A stretch of DNA of 20,000 nucleotides from Botryococcus braunii (taxonomy: Eukaryota; Chlorophyta; Trebouxiophyceae), in assembly GCA_002005505.1 (NCBI GenBank), contig KV908412.1, positions 267,501 to 287,500 on the forward strand, written 5' to 3'. Of the stretch, positions 11,215 to 19,772 are shown in pieces. Position 1 is the first letter of the stretch. Each line of letters begins with the position of its first letter. A model generated the notes under the pieces. That model saw nothing but the letters and a program-made list of their open reading frames with translations. It made no database searches and had not been told where the DNA came from. Position numbers and translations under genes: made by a program.

Positions 11215-11826
11215 ACCCTATACCTGAAACCCTGGACCAGATCACGATCGTGGCCCACAACACCTCTTTGCTGCATAGCCACCGAGAGGTTGCAGCTCAC
11301 TGTCTGTGTGAGTGCCGCCATGGCCCCAGCTAATGGATCTTATTTTTACACGTGAGACTTAAATGGAAACGGCGACATCTTTGACATGATGCAGTGTGAG
11401 TTTATTGAGTTTTCTGCCGTCCTTCATGGTCACCATAATAAGACCCGCCCCCATCACAAATACGGCTCCTTGGCTCTTACACACTCGCAGATCACTAACA
11501 CCATTAGAGAGAAAGGCGCGATATGTGAGCATGGGTGTGAGATCCTATTCGTGGACCTTGTTTTCCCCACACCGATTTGCGTGTCATACATGTCTATCCC
11601 AGCCCTTGGGGAGCCTGGCCCTTCTGTTCGATACTTTGTTGGATACTCATCTCCGGATCGATTGTGGTGACTTGAACATCGCTATGAGGAGCAACGAGCA
11701 GTGGTTACCACACCCCATTGACATCTTTCATGTCCAGCATGCGTGCCAAACTCATCCTGTCCGGCCCCACAACGATCATGGGGTCACAGCTGGACCACAT
11801 GTGGACAAATTGCCTTGATATGGTTG
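11215..11826 (+). pseudogene. EEP-type endonuclease domain fused to the Helitron helicase, broken
   Basis: The start ITIVAHNTSLLHSHREVAAH fits the first strand of exonuclease-endonuclease-phosphatase domains. Later come FDMMQCEFIEF, GCEILFVDLVFPTPICVSY and CGDLNIAM (the GDFN motif, about 11663-11683). The last conserved piece is LSGPTTIMGSQLDHMWTN, in the place of GPTT..GS.IDH.WTN of relatives. The domain spans at least three frames with stops. The homology stops where the palindrome centre begins, so the C-terminus is not preserved in this arm. Confidence 0.75.
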
Positions 11827-11858
11827 CAGCTCAAGGCCAACTGTGGGCGCCATTCAAG

Positions 11859-13012
11859 AACCATATGGGGGCAATTCATCCACATGTGGTCTGCTGTGAC
11901 CCCATGATAATTGAGGGGCCAGATTGGATGAGATGGTCACGCTTACCGGACATGAAAGATGCCAAGGGAATGTGGTAACCATTGGGCTCCTTGCCCAGCA
12001 TATTGATGTTCAGGTCACCACACACGATCTGGGGATTATGGGGTACCTAACGAGTATCTAACAGAAGGGGCAGGCTCCCAAGCGAAGGGCCGCAATATGC
12101 ATGCATAACACGCAAATCTGTGTGGGGAAAGACAAGGTCCACAAACAGGATCTCACACCAATGCTCACATATGGCGCCTTTCGCTCTTATTGTGTTTTAG
12201 ATCTACGAGTGTGCAAGAGCCAAGGGGCCGTTTTTGTGAGGGGGTGGGTCTTGTTATGGTGACCATGAAGGATGGCAAAAAACTCACCAAACTCACACTA
12301 CATCATGTTAGAGATGTCGCTGTCTCCGCAACTGGTCTCACTTGCAAAAATCAGATCGACGGGGCTGGGGCCATGGGGGCGCTCAGGCATACACAGCTAG
12401 TGAGCTGCAACCTCTTGATGGCTGCGCATGGAAGAGGTGTTGTGGGCGACGATCGTGATCTTGTGGGGGGTCCCACGTATCGGGTAAGGGTTGGTCGCAG
12501 GCCTCTGGCGCTTGGCCTTCTCCAAGCTGCCAAAGCGGTAGGGCTGACACACATGTATGGATTTAAACTGCCAGGGACGTTGTATGTGCCTTCCGGTGTC
12601 TTGGCACGTAACATGGCCATGTAATACCGCCCTTCTCGTTTCTTCTGCCTCTTGGGTGGAGTGAGATCGATCACTGCAGCCTACACGTCCATGCCATGAG
12701 AGCGATCGTGCGTGCGGGCATTTGCAGACAGCAATGGCAATTGCAAGACTTCAGCTTTTCGCATGTTCCGTCTTAGAAATAGATGCTCGCGTTCAATGGG
12801 TGTCCAAGGGGGGTGGATGAAGGTGGTCTCTCCTTCGGGCAAGAAACGGGCTTGTCTTGGGCGCCTCACTTGCCCCATTCTGGGATCCGTGAAGTCCACC
12901 CATGCCACATCGTATATTTCCACGCCATTCATTTGGCGCGCATGGTCAGTGCGTGTCACTGCCTTGATGACCCCATCCGCTCCGTTCACCAGTCCATCCC
13001 CCTCTTTGCTTA
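11859..13012 (-). pseudogene. Second Helitron copy: helicase C-terminus and endonuclease, inverted
   Basis: On the - strand, GLVNGADGVIKAVTRT (from about 12990) continues openly through VAWVDFTDPRMGQVRRPRQA and LQLPLLSANARTHDRSHGMD to a stop near 12681. It resumes with VIDLTPPKRQKKREG and YYMAMLRAKTPEGTYNV. The endonuclease begins KITIVAHNT in a shifted frame, then VDLIFASET, VCGDLNINMLGKEPNGYHIP and IQSGPSIIMGSQ. It is better preserved than the + copy in the motif V-VI region and in the GDLN segment. The upstream helicase and Rep are absent beyond about 13012. Confidence 0.85.
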
Positions 13013-13897
13013 TTTCGATATGTTCTCAGCAATACTAAAGGTTTCATGTGTCCTGCAGTGAACCACTTTACTTCAATATGTTTATAACAATCCAAAAGCA
13101 TGTGCTTATTACCAAAGCAATACCCAATATTGTGCCTGCACTTTTGTGCCGCGCCAAGGCCACCTTTGTGGTGCCCTTTGTTTATATACAATGCCCTTTA
13201 TATCTATTTGAGTGCAAGCGCAACCCACAGTTTATTCTTTGCACTATATAGCAACGCTTCCTTGCACAATCGAGTGGCCTTACTTTTATCCAGTGTCTTA
13301 ATTCTGCATCCTTGTGGCTCATTTCATAACATGTGCCGATACCTTAATTAGACAACAGTTGCGTTTACCAGACTCGGCCATTTCGGCCACTTGTGGAATA
13401 TCACAATGATTTTTACTTTTTTTTTTTTTTTCAGCAGTCAGAGCGCTCCAGGCAATTACTTGTAACAAGCGTGCCGCATATTCATCGGCTCAATCTCCAC
13501 GTCCCTCTCCATCCTTTCCAACGCCCATCTCCATCCCTGCACACCCTCCCCTCACATTTGCTTCTCGACCAGTTGTATATTTGCACGCCCCTTAGGAACC
13601 CATTGTCTCTCCACATCACCTTCTCACTGCAATAAGTAGAGACGCACCTGGCTTATTCCGTGGACCCACTTTCAATCGTCCCATCCGAGTCCTCCATGTC
13701 TTCCAACTCGCTATCTGCCGAATCGCGTGTCCCTCCCGAATCGCGTGTCCCTCCCCTTCTAGAAGCCTGTCATACATGGGGTAAAACCCGAGGTTCGTAA
13801 ACCTCCACCACCACGACAACAATATCCTCAGCTCCTCCTCCATCGTAACTACATGTAGCTTTTCCCAACATTCCTTGCCTCCACCATAAAAAAAAGA
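13013..13897. other. No recognisable gene
   Basis: A 12-base T run lies at 13420-13431. An 18-bp exact duplication (ccgaatcgcgtgtccctc type) lies near 13728-13763. The - strand frame 13616-13945 includes RFTNLGFYPMYDRLLEGE and looks partly protein-like, but I cannot place it; its start is CAA-repeat translation. Confidence 0.45.
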
Positions 13898-13899
13898 AC

Positions 13900-13946
<47 letters not shown>

Positions 13947-13949
13947 AAT
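13898..13949. repeat. CAA trinucleotide microsatellite
   Basis: About sixteen near-perfect CAA units end in aataata. Confidence 0.95.
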
Positions 13950-14035
13950 AGTCATACCCAACAAACCGTACCTGTCTTCCAAGATCAACCGCCCATCTTC
14001 CCACCGTCCTTCATCCCGTAAACGGCCACAAGAGT

Positions 14036-14079
14036 TTGAAAGTACAACAACATGTAGTCCCTTGAGCAGGTGGCCACCT
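14036..14079. repeat. Dispersed repeat family, copy 1
   Basis: This copy contains aagtacaa followed by the 14-mer gtcccttgagcagg (14057-14070), which recurs exactly at 15019-15032. A related but altered version forms the hairpin at 14129-14235. Confidence 0.65.
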
Positions 14080-14128
14080 CCATGGAAAAAGCTACACTAC
14101 AAGATGCTACCTTGTTTTGAACGCAAGA

Positions 14129-14235
14129 ACTTGGAAGTACAAGAATTTGCCGCTCCCAAGGGCAGGAACATGTATATACAAATTTATTATACATGCACCT
14201 GCCCTGGGGAGCGGCAACTTCTTGTACTTACAAGT
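14129..14235. repeat. Long hairpin: two 50-bp inverted arms
   Basis: Arm 14129-14178 starts acttggaagtacaagaattt and includes gccgctcccaagggcagg. Arm 14185-14235 is its reverse complement with about five mismatches. The loop is about 6 bp. The arms carry the same aagtacaagaa and gggcagg elements as the copies at 14036 and 14993. Confidence 0.9.
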
Positions 14236-14992
14236 GCATGAGCCCCACTTGCCTCAAGTTCAATTTTACTTAAAGTTTCCACTTGTTGAATTGTACATCT
14301 GCAGATCTGCATACTCTAGTAAATGTAGATGTACACAAGTGCCTTAACGTCTCAGAGACGAAACTCTACGGAATGAATTCCTCACCCTTTAGGGCCAGTC
14401 ATACACAAAACGATAGGACATTGGCAGGTCAGAATAAGCTAATCCCTATAGCATGCATTAACCGAGGTCAACCACCATCCTACGTGTCAAATGCAAGTCT
14501 ATCCTCCCAGGGATCTTTTGGCCACTTCCGAGTCCCGCTTGGTTTGGGGGTCTTTCATGGGTTTCTCCACAAACGTCTTTCGCGGCCGCGGATTTCTCCA
14601 CAAACTTCGAAGTTTCTGAACTCCACCATTTATCTTCATGGCTCTGTTTTCCCTGACAACGTGAATTTACGAACTTTAAGATTTAAAGTTTAAACTTGAG
14701 ATTCTTTCTGGTGCGTCTGTCCGTTTCCATGCTTCAGATTTCCCTCTCACTCACTGGGGACCTCATACTTCACGGAACGGCACTCTCCCTTCAGCCCTTT
14801 GCACATTGGAAAGTCATCCGTCAAAATTGGGGGAGTCTCATCCAATGTCGAAAAACTAACATATGTACATCCTGTCCGTGGTGGTTGCGCTCTCTCTGAC
14901 AGGTGTTGTAGTCGTCGTGACGATGCTGTTCATTTCCCCCCGTGTGTGCCGTTTAATGCACATGTGCACGCTTACAGCTTTTTCGAGGTATT
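14236..14992. other. No recognisable gene
   Basis: Open frames here (for example 14283-14693 +) show no motif. Part of this may be 3' UTR or downstream flank of the cyclin C gene on the - strand. A TGTAA pentamer lies on the - strand near 14973; it is a green-algal type poly(A) signal, but its use here is only a guess. Confidence 0.4.
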
Positions 14993-15053
14993 GGAACCTG
15001 CAGGTACAAGAAACTGCCGTCCCTTGAGCAGGCACCGGAACATGCAAGTACAA
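14993..15053. repeat. Dispersed repeat family, copy 3, in the cyclin C 3' flank
   Basis: Two direct half-copies, ggaacctgcaggtacaagaa (14993) and ggaacatgcaagtacaa (15037), are 44 bp apart with gtcccttgagcagg between them. It starts about 80 bp past the cyclin C stop codon. Confidence 0.7.
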
Positions 15054-15135
15054 AGGTCTGCTGCTTCGTGGAGGCTGCAGCTAGCCCGGGAAGAGGCCTG
15101 TACGGAAATCACTGTTCTTCCCAAACTCTGCACGA

Positions 15136-15478
15136 TCATTTGAGCAGGTCCATGAGGCGGTTACAGCTTTCGGCTGATAGATTGTCCCGACACTGCTCAT
15201 ACATGTTCATCAGCTCTGTCGCAGCTTCTTGCACCTATTCACAGCCAGATGCTTGAGGGGTAAATGGCTTACAGTCATGTACCTTCACGCTGTCCATATA
15301 GCCCTAAACGGCGAATGAGAGCAAGGACAGCAGCAAAGAAGATAGCATTGGACAGACGGCCTGCTCCCTACTCCCATCGCCATGTACACATGCATGCAAT
15401 GAAGACGTACACGGCGAAGCCACCCTTACGGACCAGCCAGCCAGTGTGCGCCCTCGCTCACATGTGTCGCGCGCGCGT

Positions 15479-15541
<63 letters not shown>

Positions 15542-15566
15542 AGCGCGCACGCACCCGCGCGCGCGC

Positions 15567-15601
<35 letters not shown>

Positions 15602-15626
15602 AGCGCGCACGCACCCGCGCGCGCGC

Positions 15627-15674
<48 letters not shown>

Positions 15675-15732
15675 TTGAAAGAAAAAGCATGCACGCATGG
15701 GAGCAGGCTTGCACGCAAGGATACACGTGCAT

Positions 15733-15782
<50 letters not shown>

Positions 15783-15799
15783 ACGAACACGCACGAACA

Positions 15800-15865
<66 letters not shown>

Positions 15866-16569
15866 CGCACGCGCCCACTTGGGCGGCACATGCGCACAGC
15901 CTTCCATCCAAAAGAGAGGGCATGCGAACCCTTGTAGATGGGTAAAATATGTGGGAGAGACCGAGAACTGCTGCAAACAAAAGTGGACCATGGAATGGAA
16001 TTTGTGCTCCAGTGCACTTTCACGTTCAAGACCTTGGGCCTAATGTTTGTGAGGTATCAAGAATCACAGGGGACTCGTACCAGTTTAAGTGTCACATCCA
16101 GGCCAGCCAGCCACTGCTCGATATCACGGTACTCTATGGCAGCAGCCTGGACCCCGCCCCAGCAGACGCCCCCGTGTCATAAAGAGACAGCCCCATCTCA
16201 TAGAGATGTCCCCATCTGGTACAGAATGTCCCTATCTTGTAAACCAAAGCAAAAAACAGAGAGTACTTCAGCAGCAAAACATTTCCACACCATGTCGTCC
16301 TCACGTGCCGGTTTTGGTTGAATAAATTGGCAACCCCATCAGCCCCTCAACCCCCAACACACACACACAAACACACCCCCATGTCACATCCTCCCCCCAC
16401 CCCCCCCCGGCGTCAACAGACAACTTTCATGACGCCCCTCAAACCAAACCCCCCCTCCCCCCCCTCCCCCCGAAAAAACCAAAAAAAACTTGAATCCCCT
16501 TAAAGACGAACCCCCACAACCCCCCCCCCCCAATTTCTTGAATCCCCTCAAACACAAACCCCCCCCCCC

Positions 16570-16601
<32 letters not shown>

Positions 16602-18949
16602 CCCAACAGCTCTTGCGAAGCCCCTCAAACACCAAACCTATCTACCCACCCACCCCCCCTTCCCCCCCCAAAAAAACCCTTTCATTAAGCCCATCAAACA
16701 CAACCCCTACGTCCCCCTCCCCCCCAAAAAACCTCATGAAGCCCCCCAAACATAATCCCCCCCCCCCCCATACAGTCTAACGCCACAATGTAGGAGTTAG
16801 GCGGGTTGTGGACTTGGAATATAAGATACATCAGGGAAGCTCACCACCACCACCCAGGTGAAGGCAATGTTGTACAGAAAATACAGAATGCTTCACTTTG
16901 TATTCTAAGTTATGCATTTTGCTGCTCTGTAACACAATTTGCTGCCCGTTGCAAATAATGCAGTAGGCCTGACCATTCATTCTAAATTAACCGGTTGGCT
17001 CTTCTGTAACGCAAGTTGCAACAGGGCAGTTCACCACCACCACACAGGCTAAGGGGATGATATACAAATAATGCAGTTTGCTGTACTGTCCTGCAAGTTG
17101 CAACAGGGCAGCTCACCACCACCACACAGGCTAAGGGGATGATGTACAAATAATGCAGTTTGCTGTACTGTACTGCAAGTTGCAACAGGGCAGCTCACCA
17201 CCACCACACAGGCTAAGGCGATGATGTACAAATAATGCAGTTTGCTGTACTGTACTGCAAGTTGCAACAGGGCAGCTCACCACCACCACACAGGCTAAGG
17301 GGATGATGTACAAATAATGCAGTTTGCTGTACTGTACTGCAAGTTGCAACAGGGCAGCTCACCACTACCACACAGGCTAAGGGGATGATGTACAAATAAT
17401 GCAGTTTGCTGTACTGTACTGCAAGTTGCAACAGGGCAGCTCACCACCACCACACAGGCTAAGGGGATGATGTACAAATAATGCAGTTTGCTGTACTGTA
17501 GTGCAAGTTGCAACAGGGCAGCTCACCACCACCACACAGGCTAAGGCGATGATGTACAAATAATGCAGTTTGCTGTACTGTACTGCAAGTTGCAACAGGG
17601 CAGCTCACCACCACCACACAGGCTAAGGCGATGATGTACGGGGGATACAGAACACAGAGGTCAGTGCGGTAGGAGTCATTGCACACACTCCTGCACGCTC
17701 CCGCTTCTCGAGTAAGGTCCCTTTGTAGATCAAAGCCCGCCGGCAGGCAACAAGCACACACGCCAGCAAACACAGCCTGCGGGCAGGCCGCAAGCACGCA
17801 GGGGCACGCAAGCAAAGCAGGCGGCAGTCACACACAGCACTGCAGAATACAAGCACGCCTGCCGGCAGCGAATGAAGCATGCTGGCAGGCAAACGAAGCA
17901 GGCCAGCAGAAACAAAGCCCGCAGGCGGGCAATCAAAGCACGCTTTGCCAAACAATGCCTCCCGGCAAACACATGCGACATGTAGAGTAACACAGAGGGC
18001 AGGCAGGCAAACAACGAAGTACGCTGGCAGGCATACAACGACGTACGCTGGCAGGCAAATACGTGCTGCAGGCAGGCAATCACAAACGGTAGGCAGGGCA
18101 AACACACCCCAACCTGCAGCCCATGTTTGGCTGCAGGCAAAGACAGGCTAGAATCAGACAGAACAAAGCCTGCAGGCAAACACAGGCTCTAAGCACACCA
18201 ACTGAGCCTGCATGCAAACACAGGCTGTAAGCAGGCAAAAAGGCATGCAGGCGAAGACAGGCTATAAGCAGGCAAACAAAGCCTGCAGGCAAAGACATGC
18301 TATAAGCAGACAAACAAAAGTCTGCAGGCTACCACAGGCTTTACGCTTGCAAACAAATCCTGCGTGCAAAGACATGCTATAACCAGACAAACAAAGGCTG
18401 CAGGCAAACACATGCTAGTGCTAGGCGAACACAGCTCGCAGGCAAACACAACCTATAACCAGGCAAGCAAAGGCATCTGGAGGCATACGCAGGGTATGAT
18501 CAAGCAAGCAAACGCCTCTGCATGCAAACACAGGCTATAATCAAGGAAGCAAAGGCCTCTGCACGCAAACACAGACTACAATCGGGCAAACAAACCGAGC
18601 ACGCAAACACAATCCTTAACCAGGCAAACAAAAGGGTGCAGGCAGGCAGTATTGAGGGCAATATATATGCACATATACCCTGCAGGCAATATATGTGCAA
18701 TGTGGAGGGCAATACATGTGCACATATACCCTGCAGGCAACATCGGTGCAATATACAGGGCACAATAAATGCAATATGAAAGGCAATGTATATGCAACAT
18801 ATAGGGCGATATAAATGCACATGGACCCTGCAGGCAGACAAAAGCACGCACCAGGCTGTGGGAGCAATGTCCACCAAGCCAGCATCCAGAAGCATCCGCT
18901 CTAAGTCGTGGTAGGGGCTGAAAACCACCAGGTCGAAGTTCAAGCCCTC
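15136..18949 (-). CDS. Cyclin C (Mediator CDK8-module cyclin), last four exons, 5' part outside the window
   Basis: Cyclin C partners CDK8 in the Mediator kinase module in the nucleus. Exons in order: 18949-18852, [20 protein letters not shown] then [12 protein letters not shown], donor GTGCGT; 17690-17609, [20 protein letters not shown] then ALACVVV, donor GTGAGC; 16146-16081, [18 protein letters not shown] then TLKL, donor GTACGA; 15234-15136, [20 protein letters not shown] then [12 protein letters not shown] and TGA. Acceptors are ACAG, GCAG, CCAG and ATAG. The phase-2 junction TG|G restores the Trp of the family motif AW..VNDTYRTDLCLLYPP. The next, phase-0, junction places IEQW exactly where ARQW falls in animal cyclin C. 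The last exon has the MYEQ equivalent of LYEQW. About 114 residues are present, roughly the second cyclin fold. The first fold lies beyond 20000. Codons favour G or C at third positions. The least certain boundary is the GTACGA donor and the final exon start, which gives two extra residues. Confidence 0.87.
15478..15863. repeat. CA microsatellite complex with a 60-bp duplication, in the last cyclin C intron
   Basis: There are four CA tracts. The segment atgagcgcgcacgcacccgc plus its following GC-alternating run and CA tract occurs at 15540 and again at 15600, identical over about 56 bp. Long stretches are pure alternating purine-pyrimidine. Confidence 0.95.
16330..16770. repeat. C/A-rich degenerate tandem repeat in a cyclin C intron
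   Basis: Five or six units of about 55-65 bp each have cccctcaaacacaa followed by a C run and then an A run, often ending near catgaagc. One A run spans 16570-16598. On the gene strand these are T/G-rich. The sequence sits between exons 17609-17690 and 16081-16146. Confidence 0.75.
16838..17640 (-). repeat. 82-bp tandem array built from a cyclin C exon end and its 5' splice site
   Basis: The marker gcaacaggg recurs at 17018, 17100, 17182, 17264, 17346, 17428, 17510 and 17592, exactly 82 bp apart. On the - strand each unit contains tacatcatc(g/c)ccttagcc, tgtgtggtggtg and gtgagct, which in the rightmost unit are the last 32 or so bases of the cyclin C exon and its donor. Donor GTs therefore repeat at 17608, 17526, 17444, 17362, 17280, 17198, 17116 and 17034; the last unit reads gtgaact. 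A decayed copy with the same donor lies at 16838-16880. Each unit also has ttgcaacttgcag, an acceptor-like sequence, 26 bases after the donor. Units differ mainly at ccttagcc/gcct and a few single bases. Confidence 0.92.
17740..18130. repeat. GCAGGC-rich degenerate repeat in a cyclin C intron
   Basis: The motifs ggcaggcaaacaa and ctggcaggcatacaacgacg recur at irregular 20-40 bp spacing. The tract grades into the more regular 39-bp array on its right. Confidence 0.65.
18130..18645. repeat. About 39-bp minisatellite in a cyclin C intron
   Basis: Thirteen or so units of 36-42 bp have the consensus core gcctgcaggcaaacacaggc followed by tataagcaggcaaacaaa. The junction cctgcagg is self-complementary, so each unit has a small palindrome. 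Confidence 0.85.
18656..18838. repeat. 51-bp minisatellite in a cyclin C intron
   Basis: Units start at 18656, 18707, 18758 and 18804, with periods of 51, 51 and 46. They share gggcaatatatatgcacata and ccctgcaggca. The tract abuts the donor of exon 18852-18949. The last element ccctgcaggcag links it to the neighbouring 39-bp family. Confidence 0.85.
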
Positions 18950-19030
18950 CTGTGCAAAGGCGCCTCTCCAACAAGTCAGGAGCCCCCTCTCCCCTTGCCT
19001 GGTACTTGTGTTTGTGGTCCCCCACTTTCC

Positions 19031-19372
19031 GGTCCCCACAAAGTACCACATTGCCCAAGACAGTCTGTTGTGCGCTTTCCCTTGGCCATGCTCCGGTCCC
19101 CACAAAGTACCACCTTGCCCCAGACAGTCTGTTGTGCGCTTTCCCTTGCCCATGTTCTGGTCCCCACAAAATATCACGTCGCCCAAGATAGTCTCTTGTG
19201 CGCTTTCCCTTGGCCATGTTCCGGTCCCCACAAAGTACCACATTGCCCAAGACAGTCTGTTGTGCGCTTTCCCTTGGCCATGCTCCGGTCCCCACAAAGT
19301 ACCACATTGCCCAAGACAGTCTGTTGTGCGCTTTCCCTTCCCCATGTTCCGGTCCCCACAAAGTACCACATG
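19031..19372. repeat. 64-bp minisatellite upstream of cyclin C exon 18852-18949
   Basis: The marker ggtccccacaaagtaccac starts at 19031, 19095, 19159 (aaatatcac variant), 19223, 19287 and 19351, exactly 64 bp apart. The units are very similar, differing at tggcca/tgccca and a few single bases. The array lies in the intron or flank upstream of the first visible cyclin C exon. Confidence 0.92.
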
Positions 19373-19424
19373 AATGGAGGAAGTCGATTAAGAAGCTAAA
19401 AGAAAAATGAAAAAGGAGAGGTCC

Positions 19425-19525
19425 CAAGACACGCCCACTTCTGCAAGACAGTCCCCCCAACAGTCCCCACACAGTACCACATGCCCAAGACATGCCCACT
19501 TCCTCAAGACAGTCCCCCCGACTGT
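19425..19525. repeat. Related about 61-bp duplication
   Basis: The segment ccaagacacgcccacttctg and its tail caagacagtcccccc at about 19425 recur at about 19486 with ccaagacatgcccacttcct. The interval contains cagtccccacacagtaccac, a relative of the 64-bp unit. Confidence 0.75.
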
Positions 19526-19650
19526 TCCCCTCAGCCCTGCCGGGCAGGCCACGGCATGTGAGTAGATCCCTTCCTAATAGAGACTCCCAAGACGGGGGCC
19601 TTAAAGGGGTCTTGAAGGGTCCAGAGTTGCGCCAAAAATTATCAGTAGTA

Positions 19651-19772
19651 CTGGGAACTCCCGCAAGATCACATTTCAGCCCAAAGTCTGCCACGATCGG
19701 GACTGTGCCGACTCGAAAGGACGAAATTTGCGCTGGAAATCCACACAAATTCGACCTCGCGGGAGTTCCCAG
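19651..19772. repeat. 14-bp perfect inverted repeat, extendable to about 26 bp
   Basis: ctgggaactcccgc at 19651-19664 pairs with gcgggagttcccag at 19759-19772. Allowing a few mismatches inward extends both arms to about 26 bp. Confidence 0.8.

Larger units (their letters stand above)
7180..11830 (+). mobile_element. Decayed Helitron (Helentron type): Rep, PIF1 helicase, EEP endonuclease
   Basis: Domain order on the + strand is Helitron N-terminal domain, HUH/two-tyrosine Rep, SF1 PIF1-family helicase, then an EEP-type endonuclease. The Helentron branch of Helitrons is the one known to carry a C-terminal endonuclease; canonical Helitrons lack it. The element moved by rolling-circle transposition when active. 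This copy is dead: the N-terminal domain, the helicase and the endonuclease are split by frameshifts and stops, although the central Rep is open for 418 codons. No termini were found: the 5' side fades into unidentified coding debris, and the 3' side runs into the centre of a palindrome inside the endonuclease. Confidence 0.85.
10684..13012. repeat. 2.3-kb imperfect palindrome of Helitron 3' sequence
   Basis: The arm 10684-11825 reads as the reverse complement of about 13012-11859, with scattered substitutions and small indels. The inner stems atatggtt (11818-11825) and aaccatat (11859-11866) flank a 33-nt spacer. The outer matched point ggtgaacggagcggatgggg starts at 10705 and pairs with the complement ending at 12990. 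Both arms encode the helicase C-terminus and the endonuclease, pointing at each other. Confidence 0.9.

Noticed and set aside
12946..13191. Possible transposase fragment on the - strand (VKWFTAGHMK region)
   Set aside because: There was a faint resemblance to a GH-containing transposase motif only, with stops around it. It overlaps the start of the Helitron arm and is not strong enough to annotate.
15949..16182. Possible + strand terminal exon ending at 16182
   Set aside because: It looked protein-like, but it overlaps the cyclin C exon 16081-16146 on the - strand, whose residues align to the family and fit its neighbours in phase. The + frame is its shadow.
16982..17595. Series of identical 72-codon - strand frames, or a CRISPR-like array
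   Set aside because: They are one frame of the 82-bp tandem unit repeated. Units are contiguous without unique spacers, in a eukaryotic intron.
18576..19748. 390-codon - strand open frame
   Set aside because: It depends on the stop-free 64-bp array and crosses the cyclin C exon in a non-matching frame.
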